Positions 15,512 to 24,900 of a stretch of DNA of 32,931 nucleotides are shown here, in pieces; positions within the stretch are counted from its first letter, which is position 1; each line of letters begins with the position of its first letter. The position numbers were made by a program, and so were the translations under genes. Below the pieces are notes generated by a model. The model was not told the origin of the DNA. It ran no database searches and worked only from the letters and a program-made list of their open reading frames with translations. This stretch comes from Verrucomicrobiota bacterium. GTDB taxonomy: Bacteria > Verrucomicrobiota > Verrucomicrobiia > Limisphaerales > JAHDYP01. The stretch covers positions 1-32,931 of the forward strand of contig JAHDYP010000066.1 in assembly GCA_023383055.1 (NCBI GenBank), given 5' to 3'.

Positions 15512-16303
15512 GTGCGCACGTCGTCTCAGTCTGGGAAAGGGATCAGCGGGGAACGGACTCGCGGATTTACCCTGGTGGAATTGCTGGTCGTGATGGTGAT
15601 CATCGCGATTCTGGCTACCGTGGGGTTGCCCGCGCTGCGTGGCATTGGCAAAGGCAACCGGATGAGCGCGGCGACGCGGCAGGTGATGGATGACCTGGCG
15701 CTGGCGCGGTTGAGAGCGATCAGTTCGAGGAGCGCGGTTTATATGGTGTTTGTGCCGACCAACCTGCTGGCGCGGATGGCGGCCGAGCCGAGCGACGCGG
15801 TGCGCCGTCAGCTCACGAACCTGGTCAGCAGCCAGTACAGCGGTTATGCCCTGGTGACGCGTCGATCGGTGGGGGATCAACCGGGCCAGGAACGCCCGCA
15901 GTATGTCAGCGAGTGGAAGCAACTGCCCGAAGGGGTGCTGTTCGCGCCGTATAAGTTCGAGGCGGCCTGGACCAACGCGCCCAATGAGTATCTCCGTTCG
16001 TTTCAGAGGGTCGACAATGGGTGGTTGCCGTTTCCGCACTCGACGAATTACCTGGCGGGATATCCGTTGCCGGTGCTGGCCTTCAACGCCCGCGGCCAGT
16101 TGATGTCGCTGGCGGGTACGTCGGGGGCGGCGATGGATGAGATCATTCCATTGGCGGAAGGCAGCGTGTTTTACGGTGATCTGGGCGGGAGCCTGACCGC
16201 GCCGGACGTGGAGATCAAGCCGCCCAACAATTTCACGAACAACATGATCCGTATCAACTGGCTCACGGGGCGCGCCAGTGTCGAACAGATCCAGCCGCAG
16301 TAA
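15512..16303 (+). CDS. GspH/FimT-like pseudopilin
   Basis: The 263-aa product starts at a GTG eight bases after the preceding stop. An 18-residue leader ending ERTRG precedes FTLVELLVVMVIIAILATVG. The next part (MSAATRQVMDDLALARLRAI) matches the GspH/FimT pattern of a helix followed by a small domain. GspH-type proteins are minor pseudopilins. In the Verrucomicrobia-specific four-gene 'Verru_Chthon cassette', the D protein is of this type; the assignment here is by position and layout. Confidence 0.85.
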   Translation: MRTSSQSGKGISGERTRGFTLVELLVVMVIIAILATVGLPALRGIGKGNRMSAATRQVMDDLALARLRAISSRSAVYMVFVPTNLLARMAAEPSDAVRRQLTNLVSSQYSGYALVTRRSVGDQPGQERPQYVSEWKQLPEGVLFAPYKFEAAWTNAPNEYLRSFQRVDNGWLPFPHSTNYLAGYPLPVLAFNARGQLMSLAGTSGAAMDEIIPLAEGSVFYGDLGGSLTAPDVEIKPPNNFTNNMIRINWLTGRASVEQIQPQ

Positions 16304-16305
16304 CC

Positions 16306-17172
16306 ATGAGAATTCCCGCGTTCAGCACAGCACGGTCGGGCGGTTCCCGGTGGGGAACCGCGGTTGGGCAGGCCGCGTTCACCATGGTCGAAATCGCCCT
16401 GAGCCTCGGCATCATCGCGTTTGCGCTGGTGGCGATCATCGGGGTGATGCCGACCGGGTTGCAGGTGCAGCGGGACAACCGCGAAGACACGATTCTGACG
16501 CGCGACGGACAGTATTTTCTGGAGGCGATCCGTTCCGGCGCATTGGGGAGCATGGAACTGACGAATCACGTGCTGGCGATCACCCTGAGCAACAGCGTGG
16601 GCGACGTGTTCGTGCACACGATGCAGCCGAATTCGCCGGCGGGCTTGCCCAGGGGTCAGGGGGTCGTTTACGTCAACGATTTGACCAACAGCCAGGCGGT
16701 GATCAGTCTGCTGAGCACTCCGCGATATTCAACCGATAATCAGGGCCGCACCCTGACCAACTACGTCAGGGCGCTGGTCCGGTCCGTCACCAGCACGGCC
16801 GAGGAGCAGAGCAATCAATGGCGGTCGAGGGACGCCGGCGATTTCCTGCCGCCGGGTTTTGTCTATCTGCTGAGCACGGAGGTGGTGCCGCTCAGGATTC
16901 TCCCGCCCATCCTGACGAACTGGACGGCGTCCGGTTTGTCCCCGATCGAGGTTCAGGTTTACTCGAACAACTGGTTGCAGGCGCGCAACCAGGCCACGAA
17001 TTTCAGCGAGCTGCGGGTGACCCTGCAGGGGCCGGTTTATTTAAGCGGCCCGGCGCTTCAAGTTGCCGGCCGGCCCAGGACCTTCCGAACCATGGTCAGC
17101 GGTCAGTTGGCGATGACCGCGGACAACTGGTTGGCCTTTCAACCGGGCGTCTTTGCCCAGGCAACGCCATGA
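16306..17172 (+). CDS. GspI/PilV-like minor pseudopilin
   Basis: The 288-aa product has a 24-residue leader and then FTMVEIALSLGIIAFALVAI with Glu at +5. The residue before the cleavage site is Ala (AA|F), not the usual Gly. The segment GVMPTGLQVQRDNRED follows the helix, as in PilV/GspI-type minor pilins. It corresponds in type and order to the Verru_Chthon cassette B protein, tentatively. Its stop codon overlaps the next start by 4 bp. Confidence 0.8.
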   Translation: MRIPAFSTARSGGSRWGTAVGQAAFTMVEIALSLGIIAFALVAIIGVMPTGLQVQRDNREDTILTRDGQYFLEAIRSGALGSMELTNHVLAITLSNSVGDVFVHTMQPNSPAGLPRGQGVVYVNDLTNSQAVISLLSTPRYSTDNQGRTLTNYVRALVRSVTSTAEEQSNQWRSRDAGDFLPPGFVYLLSTEVVPLRILPPILTNWTASGLSPIEVQVYSNNWLQARNQATNFSELRVTLQGPVYLSGPALQVAGRPRTFRTMVSGQLAMTADNWLAFQPGVFAQATP

Positions 17173-18149
17173 TCAACCAGGACGCGATAAGTGGAAAGCA
17201 GGCCGCCGGCCGGCGGGACTGTCCGAACGGCAAGGGAGTTGTGGGCGGACCTGGCGTGTTCGGGCGGGCGGCGAGCGCGGGCGAGTTTCGGCGAGGCGGG
17301 CGCCGCGTCGGCCGACCAGTGCGGGCTTTCACGGTGGTCGAGTTGATGGTGGCCATCTCGGTGATGACCCTGATCGTCTTGGTGTTGTATGGGTTGTTCG
17401 ACCAGACTCAGCGGGCGATGCGCGGCAACGCCTCCCAGGTGGATGTGCTGGAAGGGGGGCGGGCGACGATGGACATGATCTCGAGGGATCTCGAGCAGAT
17501 GCGCGCGAGCGGCGTCCGGTTTGCCACGAACCTCTTTCTGCAGTTGAGCGCGCCGCAAACCGTCCAGGTCTTGCCGGGAGAGGACCAGGCGCGGGTGAGC
17601 GTGGTGCAGGAGTGTTTTTTCCTGACGAAACCGGGCAAGTATTGGGAGCAGTTTGGGTACGTGGTGGTGCCGCACCGGAATTTGAACGTGCTTCAGCCGG
17701 TGGGGACACTCTATCGGATTGCGCTTTCGAATCACGTTTCGCAATTCACGTCGAACAGCCTCAGCAGCCTCTTTTTGAGCAACCGGGCCAACATGTTTCT
17801 TTACGGAACCAACACCCTCTTTCAGAAGGTGACTGACGGGGTGGTGCATTTCCGGGTGCGGGTGCTGGACGCGCGGGGCATCTCGCACAATCTGACGAAC
17901 GTGGTTTCGACGAACGTTTTCATGCAGGTGGACCCGTTTTCCAATGTCACCGAGCGCGAGCTACGATACGCGTTCGTGGATGACGCCCTGCCGGCGACCG
18001 TCGAGGTCGAGTTGGGGATTCTGGATCCGCAGGCGGTGGGGCGCCTTAAGTCGATGCCGAACCCGGCCATGGCGGGCGAGTATTTGTCGAAGCAGAGCGG
18101 CCGTCTTCACCTATTCCATCAACGCATTCCGATTCGAACCGCCCGATGA
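17169..18149 (+). CDS. GspJ/PilW-like minor pseudopilin
   Basis: From the ATG at 17169 (overlapping the previous stop as ATGA) the product is 326 aa. The leader is unusually long, 53 residues rich in Gly and Arg, ending PVRA before FTVVELMVAISVMTLIVLVL. The pre-cleavage residue is again Ala. The following DQTQRAMRGNASQVDVLEGG and RATMDMISRDLEQM resemble GspJ/PilW. A later internal start would shorten the leader, but the 4-bp overlap favours this one. It matches the Verru_Chthon cassette C protein in position. Confidence 0.8.
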   Translation: MINQDAISGKQAAGRRDCPNGKGVVGGPGVFGRAASAGEFRRGGRRVGRPVRAFTVVELMVAISVMTLIVLVLYGLFDQTQRAMRGNASQVDVLEGGRATMDMISRDLEQMRASGVRFATNLFLQLSAPQTVQVLPGEDQARVSVVQECFFLTKPGKYWEQFGYVVVPHRNLNVLQPVGTLYRIALSNHVSQFTSNSLSSLFLSNRANMFLYGTNTLFQKVTDGVVHFRVRVLDARGISHNLTNVVSTNVFMQVDPFSNVTERELRYAFVDDALPATVEVELGILDPQAVGRLKSMPNPAMAGEYLSKQSGRLHLFHQRIPIRTAR

Positions 18150-21100
18150 GACGTGATTTGCAGGCAGAGTGCAGCCGGGGTCGTCCAGGCGTGCCGGAGA
18201 GGCGCCGGCTGACGTCATTGGCCACAGTGGGGAAGAGGCTCGACCGCCAACCGGGGGTTGGAGGCGGCGGGCAGCGCGGGATCGCGCTCGTCATCACGTT
18301 GATCATGCTGGCCGTGGTCACGGTGATGGCGGTCATCTTTCTGGGGATCAGCCGGCGCGAACGGACTTCGGTGTCGGTCACGGTCGATATGGTGACCGCC
18401 CAGTTGATGGCGGACCAGGCGCTCGCCCGGGCGCAGGCGCAGTTGGTGGGGCGGATCGCGGCGGAGAGCAATCTCTTCGCTTACGAGTTTCAGGTCTCGA
18501 CGAATTTTATCAATCCGAACGGATTTCAACCGCAGTTCGGCGCGGACCTGCTGAACGTCGGTTATACCAATCTGCAAGCCGGGCGGCCGCTGAACGAGGC
18601 GGAGCTGCGGCAGAACCTGGTGAACCTCTATTACGATCCGCGGCCGCCGGTGTTCATCACGACCAATTTCCAGACCGGTGCGCGGGATTTCCGGTATTTT
18701 CTCGACATCAATCGGAACGGGCGTTTCGAGACCAACGGCATCGTCCCGGTGCTGACCAATGGCATTGTGGTGGGGACGAACTCGCTGGTGGGCGATCCGG
18801 AGTGGATCGGGGTGCTCGAACGGCTGGATCAGCGGCACTCGCCGTCGAACCAGTTTGTGGGGCGCTATGCCTATATCATCCTGCCGGCGGGCAAGAGTCT
18901 GGACGCGAATTTCATCCATAACGGTTCGAAGACGCGGGGCTTTTCGCCGCCCACGATCTACGAGCGTTATCTGCGGAATCAGGGTGTAGGTTCGTGGGAG
19001 ATCAACCTGGCGGCCTTTTTCGAGACGTTGATGCCGGCCATGTACACGCCGTTCTACGGCGCGGAGCGGTATTTTTATCGGCCCTTCGATCTGAACTCCG
19101 CAAGTGACGGCTCGTCGTTCCAGGATGCCCTGTCGGTGCTGACGTATCGGTATGTGAACCTGGCCCGGCCGAACATCTGGTCGGCTTCGGACTTGTACGG
19201 TGCGCGCGGCGCCAACGCATTCCGGTCGGACAGAGTGGATGGTTACGGGGCGGGGCCGGTTTTGATCGAACCGTATCCGGCGTCGAGTTTGAGCGCGAGC
19301 TGGGACAACCCGCTCTGGCCCTGGTGGGGCAGCGACAGCATGCGGGGGATGGAAAGCGTTCAGGAATGGTTTGACGCGAGCCGGACTTCCCCGCAGTTCG
19401 TGGACCGGTTGCGAACGGCTTCGGCCGTGCCGGACAACACCGAATATCAGTACACGTTCACCCGGTTGCTGGGCCAGATGGGTGTCGATTCGAGTCCCGC
19501 GAACCGGGACAAATTGCACCTGAACTTCGTGAACGTCGACCCGGCGGGGAAAGTGGTGCCGCACCTGGCGACGAACTTTGTCGAGTGGACGCCGGCGCAG
19601 TTCTTCACGAATGCGGCGGCGAAGTTGTTTCGGGAACAATTTGGGGACCAGCTCCGGGTGGATTACATACCGGTTTATCCGACGAACTACTATTCCTCGG
19701 TGGTGCATCGGCTCCTGCAGCTGTCGGCCAACCTGTATGACGCCCGCACCAACCGCCTGCAGTTGACGGAATATCCCTACCTGCCATCGGTGTTCCGGCC
19801 GGTATTCAGCCGATACGAAACCAACGGCGTTTCCACGAACGTGGTGATCTCCGGGTTCGTTCAGGTGACGAACGACCAGGCTTACGCGATTCTGCCCTGG
19901 GTGACGCTGCCGGAGGGGCGTTTCCGGATCGAGGCTCAACCCACGGCGGTGAACGTGCACGGGGTGCCTTGGGTGGTGGGCGCGAAGAAAGGGTGGCCGA
20001 ACTTCAACGAGTTCCATTTGCAGACCTCGGTGCAGGTGACCCGGAGGATGGAGGCCTACAAGCCGACGGCGACATCGGTGCCGCGGTTCCATCAGTCTTA
20101 CGAGCTGGGCATCTCGAACCTGTTTGGAGTCGAATCCTGGAATTCCTACACCCAGGCCTTTCCGCGGGCCCTGGAGCTGTATGTGACGAACCTGTGCACG
20201 ATGGCGTTGCGGGACGATTTGCGGGCGCTGGGGGATCGATATGTGTTGGGGCCGCGGGTGATCACCAACAATTTTTACACGAACATCGTGGCGGGCAGCT
20301 GGAGCGGCGAACAGTTTCAGTTGTCGTCCCGGCAGGTGCAGTTGGTGCCGATCCAGGAGTATTGGCCGCTGGCAGATCCGCCGTTGAAACCGATCGATGC
20401 CGCGGTTTCGTTCGATCAGACCTCCGGGTTTCCCACCCCGGACCTGAAGCTGGAGATCACCAACCGGCTCGTGGTGGTCATGTTGGCCCAGGCTCGCGAC
20501 GGGAGCCGGCACGTGGTCGATTTCGTGAACCTCGACGGGATGACCGGCGGGATGGACATCACGGCGAACCTGGTGGGACGCACCAATATCTTCGCCGACC
20601 GCGGGCTGGATGCGGGGTCCTTCTGGATCACGAATCGGGTGGGGAACATGTCGGCGGGGATTCCCTGGGGTATTACCAACCAGCTCCATGTCTCCACCAA
20701 CGATGTGCTGGCGGCGTCCGATTGGCGCGGCCTGACGGAGAACCCGGTTTCCGGCCAGCAGAAGGAGAAGGCCATTGACGATTTTCGTTTGTTCATGGGG
20801 TTGCCGGCGTTGTTCGATACCCGGCGGACGCAACCCCCGGCGGGCCCCCGGGTGCAGGTGCCGTTTTCGCCGACCCGGATACTGGACCAGGCGCTGACCT
20901 GGCAGGCAAACGATCCTCTGGTGCATTATCATGTCGAGGACTTGTATGACGCGGCCTATGCCAACGTGGAAAACGTCGTGCCGCGTCCGCCCGGGTCGCA
21001 GCCCGAACCCTCGAACCTGGGCAAGCTAAACCAGCGTTATCGTCCGTGGGGTGGCCGGCCGGGATCGGTTGGGGATCAATGGGCCTACAATCCGGCGGTG

Positions 21101-21916
21101 AAAGATCCGCTGGTACGTCGTTCGGACGACTGGGAGTTTCCGACCAATCATCTCGCGTCGATCGGCTGGATGGGACGGGTGCACCGGGGGACGCCCTGGC
21201 AGACGGTGTATTTGAAGTCGATGATCGAACCGGTGGATCGGTGGACGAAATGGTCGATCCAGGCCGAGAATCATCCGACCAACGATTGGCGGTTCCTGGA
21301 GCTGTTCACCGCGGCGCCGAACGACAATGCCGCCCGGGGATTGTTGGGGGTCAATCAAACCAATCTGGCGGCCTGGTCGGCGGTGTTGAGCGGCGTGGCG
21401 GTGCTTTCGAACACGACGCCGGCGGTGAATCTGACGTCGGTGCCCACCAACTACACGGCCTTGTTTGTCGAGCCGAACAGCCCGCAACTGCGGCAGATCG
21501 TGGAGAGCATCAACCAGGCGCGACAACTGATGCCGCGGCAGACCTTCCGCCGTTTGGGCCAGGTGTTGGCGGCGCCCGCGTTGAGTCTGGATTCGCCCTA
21601 CTTGAACCGGGCGAGCGACCAGGCGCGATTTGGATTGAGCGACGTCGTTTACGAGTGGATTCCCCAGCAGATTCTCGGTTTGTTGAAGGAAGATGAACCG
21701 TATGTGGTGGTCTACGCGTATGGTCAATCGCTGCGTCCGGCCGATCGGTCACTGGTGGTGACCCCCGGGCCCTATTTCGGCTTGTGCACGAATTATCAGA
21801 TCACCGGCGAAGTGCTCACGAAGTCCACGCTGCGATTCGAGGAGATCCGGCACGGGAATCAGCCGAGCTGGTATCGGGCCGTCACGGAGAGTTTCACGGT
21901 TCTGCCCAACGACTAG
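18146..21916 (+). CDS. Large PilX/GspK-topology protein (Verru_Chthon cassette A-like)
   Basis: The 1256-aa product has a 44-residue basic and Gly-rich N-terminus, one membrane helix (IALVITLIMLAVVTVMAVIF, about 46-66) and a very large exported part. The helix lacks Glu at +5, as in GspK/PilX-type tip proteins, and this gene closes the minor-pseudopilin set just as gspK does. The C-terminal region includes VYEWIPQQILGLLKEDEPYV, YAYGQSLRPADRSLV and LCTNYQITGEV, which I associate with large Verrucomicrobia proteins next to pseudopilins. The length agrees with my recollection of cassette protein A (TIGR02600), unchecked. A role as a pseudopilus tip or substrate-recognition protein is inferred. 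ATG overlaps the previous stop; the protease gene starts 3 bp after the stop. Confidence 0.78.
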   Translation: MRRDLQAECSRGRPGVPERRRLTSLATVGKRLDRQPGVGGGGQRGIALVITLIMLAVVTVMAVIFLGISRRERTSVSVTVDMVTAQLMADQALARAQAQLVGRIAAESNLFAYEFQVSTNFINPNGFQPQFGADLLNVGYTNLQAGRPLNEAELRQNLVNLYYDPRPPVFITTNFQTGARDFRYFLDINRNGRFETNGIVPVLTNGIVVGTNSLVGDPEWIGVLERLDQRHSPSNQFVGRYAYIILPAGKSLDANFIHNGSKTRGFSPPTIYERYLRNQGVGSWEINLAAFFETLMPAMYTPFYGAERYFYRPFDLNSASDGSSFQDALSVLTYRYVNLARPNIWSASDLYGARGANAFRSDRVDGYGAGPVLIEPYPASSLSASWDNPLWPWWGSDSMRGMESVQEWFDASRTSPQFVDRLRTASAVPDNTEYQYTFTRLLGQMGVDSSPANRDKLHLNFVNVDPAGKVVPHLATNFVEWTPAQFFTNAAAKLFREQFGDQLRVDYIPVYPTNYYSSVVHRLLQLSANLYDARTNRLQLTEYPYLPSVFRPVFSRYETNGVSTNVVISGFVQVTNDQAYAILPWVTLPEGRFRIEAQPTAVNVHGVPWVVGAKKGWPNFNEFHLQTSVQVTRRMEAYKPTATSVPRFHQSYELGISNLFGVESWNSYTQAFPRALELYVTNLCTMALRDDLRALGDRYVLGPRVITNNFYTNIVAGSWSGEQFQLSSRQVQLVPIQEYWPLADPPLKPIDAAVSFDQTSGFPTPDLKLEITNRLVVVMLAQARDGSRHVVDFVNLDGMTGGMDITANLVGRTNIFADRGLDAGSFWITNRVGNMSAGIPWGITNQLHVSTNDVLAASDWRGLTENPVSGQQKEKAIDDFRLFMGLPALFDTRRTQPPAGPRVQVPFSPTRILDQALTWQANDPLVHYHVEDLYDAAYANVENVVPRPPGSQPEPSNLGKLNQRYRPWGGRPGSVGDQWAYNPAVKDPLVRRSDDWEFPTNHLASIGWMGRVHRGTPWQTVYLKSMIEPVDRWTKWSIQAENHPTNDWRFLELFTAAPNDNAARGLLGVNQTNLAAWSAVLSGVAVLSNTTPAVNLTSVPTNYTALFVEPNSPQLRQIVESINQARQLMPRQTFRRLGQVLAAPALSLDSPYLNRASDQARFGLSDVVYEWIPQQILGLLKEDEPYVVVYAYGQSLRPADRSLVVTPGPYFGLCTNYQITGEVLTKSTLRFEEIRHGNQPSWYRAVTESFTVLPND

Positions 21917-21919
21917 GTT

Positions 21920-24900
21920 ATGTCTGCTCGAAGCCGCATCTGGGGATTGTTAAGCGCCGTTCTGGTGGTGCTGGGTGTTTTTGTCGGGCTCAAGACCGCG
22001 GAACGGCTCATCCGTCCGGGGCAAACCGGTGCCGAGAACCGGGTGACGGTTGAGCCGAGGCGGGATTCCCGCGCGACACTCTCCCAGTCGGGGACCGCAA
22101 CTTCGGTTGGCGCCGCGAGTCGGGCCGTAACCGCCGCGCCGCGATCGGCGGCGATCGGTGCGCCGGCCATTGCCAGGGCGGGCCAGGAAGCCAAGTTCCC
22201 GCATCGGCTCAGGAACAGCGGTGAATCGATCGAGGTGCTGGCGCGGCGCGACTCGGTGTTGCTGTTGGAGAACGCGTTCATCGACACCGCCCTTGGTTTG
22301 GCGGTCGAGATTCCGGGGCATTTGCGGGCGCAAGGCGATTCCGGGAGTTACATCGTTCAGTCGGACCAGCCGCTGGATGCCGCGTTTTACGAGAGCTTGC
22401 GCGGAGCGGGGGCGGAGTTTGTCTCGTACATTCCGAACAACGCGGCATTGGTTCGGGCGAGCGAAGCGGTGGCGGAAAGGCTGGCGGCGTCTCTCGGTGT
22501 GCGGGCCGTGTTGCCCTATGAACCCTATTACAAGATCGCGCACGGACTGATGGGGGCGGCGGTTGACCAGGAGTCGCTGCCCGAGGAGTCGCGTTTGAAT
22601 CTGATGCTCTTTCCCGGCGAACGCGAACGCGTGCTCGCGGCGTTGTCGGGAGTGGGGGTCGAACCGGTGGCGGAGGATCGCACGCCGTTCGGGCCGCTGT
22701 TGACGGTCATTCCGCAACCGGACAGCCTCCCGATGCTGGCCCGGTTGAGCGGGGTGCAGCGGATAGAACCGGCCTCGCCCCGGGTGTTGCTCAACGATCT
22801 CGCCCGCGTGCGGGTGGCGGTGGCGACGAACAGTGTGGATCCGACCAACTACCTGGGTTTAACCGGCACCAACGTCTGGGTGAACATCAACGACACCGGC
22901 GTGGATGCCAGTCACCCCGACCTGCTGAACCGCGTGTTCAGCACCGACACCAACAGCTTCACCCTCCTGGATCGGAACGGACACGGAACCCATGTGGCCG
23001 GCACGCTCGCCGGCACGGGCGATTCCTCCGAGAGCGTCACCAACGCCTTTGGCTCGGAAATGGGCGCCGATTTCCGGGGAATCGCGCCGCGGGCGGACCT
23101 GTTTGTTCTCCCGATCGATCTGCGCACGGGGCCGCTGATCTCGGACAGTTATCTGCAGGAGAAAGCCGGCACGGACTACTACGAGGTCCAGGGCAAGACC
23201 AACGTCTTTGTTTCGAACAACAGCTGGGGTTATCAGCGGCGGTTCGAATACGACAGTGCCGCCGCGAGCTTCGACGCCGCCGTCCGTGACACGCTGCCGC
23301 TCACGTCCGGAGCACAGTCCGCCCTCTATGTGTTTGCCGCCGGCAACGAGGGGTTCGCCACCGAAAACGGAGTGGCCGGGGTGCCCGATACGATTCTCTC
23401 GCCCGCCACGGCCAAGAACGTGATCGCGGTGGGTGCGCTGGAGCAATTCCGGGTGATCCCGATCGAGATCTATACCACCAACACCACGGATGGCACCGTC
23501 ACCACGAATCAGGTGTTCCGGCCGCTGTCCGATAGTGACAACGAGGTGGCCTCCTATTCGAGCCGGGGAAATGTCGGGATCGGCAGCGAAGGCGAATTCG
23601 GCCGGTTCAAGCCCGATCTGGTGGCGCCCGGGAGTTTCCTGGTCTCAGCGCGGGCGACCCGGTGGAAGCTGGAGGATCACGTGCCGACAGACTCGCCCTT
23701 GTATCCGGCGTTTTCGAATCTGAACAGCGAGTTGGGTCCGCACTATCGATACGAGTCCGGGACGAGCATGGCGGCGCCGGTGGTGTCGGGGATGCTGGCG
23801 TTGTTGCAGGAGTATTTCGAGCAAATCCTGGCCGAGCCTTACAGTCCCGCACTGATGAAAGCGCTGTTGATCAACGGGGCCCGGACGGTCAATTCGATTT
23901 ACGATGTCCAGGTGCGGAAGCTTTACAACGACCAGGGTTGGGGCGTGGCCACCTTGACCAACAGTCTGCCGATGGCCTTGACCAACACCACCGACCGTTC
24001 GGGTTGGCCGCTGCGGTACTTTGACATGGGCACCAACCAGGCCCTGGCGACCGGCCAGGGGCACACCTGGGACCTGAAATTGAGCACCAACGGGATCTTC
24101 GAACCGCTGCGGGTGACGCTGGTCTGGACCGATCCGCCGGGCAACCCCGGATCGGCGCTGAAGCTGGTGAACGACCTCGACCTGGTGGTGACGAACCTGA
24201 CGACCGGCGAGGTTTACGTGGGCAACGACATTCCCCAGGACGGCGACTTCAATCAACCCACCAGCACCAACGAACCGCCGGTGTATGACATCGTCAACAA
24301 TGTCGAGTGCGTGTTCCTCAGTCCGGTGCTGGGCACGAACTACTCGATCTCCGTGGTGGGGCGCCGCGTGAATGTCAACGCGGTGACCGCTAACACCACC
24401 GGCGTGGTGCAGGATTACGCCTTGGTGGTTTCCTACGGCGACGGGACGGCGGAAGCGCCGTTCGCATCGCTGGAACGGATCGACGACTCGTTCGAGCCTC
24501 CGCCGGCGCTCGGCCTGACCAATGGCATCCCGGTTCTGAACCAGCGGGTGGGCGCGAATTTCCAGCTGTTGAGCTCGACGAACGGGTTGCCCGAGCAATG
24601 GCGGTTCTACATTTTCACCAACGCGTTCGTGACGAACGTCAGCGCGCTGACCAACGGCAGCAATGTCGCCATCATCACCTTCCTGCCGCCGAACCTGGCG
24701 CGTCCGCGGAATCTGGACGCCGACATCGATCTCTACGTTTCGACGAATGCCGGGTTGACGAATCTGGAGCCGGTGGTGGTGGCCAGCGCGTTCAAGTCGA
24801 CCACCCGCAGCGGCACGGAGGTGGTGGTCTTCACCAACGCGGTGGTGAGCACGAACGAGATCTATTACATCGGCGTGAAATCCGAGGACCAACAGGCGGC

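Noticed and set aside
18215..20932. 905-aa minus-strand ORF
   Set aside because: It is the reverse-strand shadow of the 1256-aa gene in GC-rich DNA; it is Arg/His/Pro-rich with no motifs, and the plus-strand gene fits the operon.
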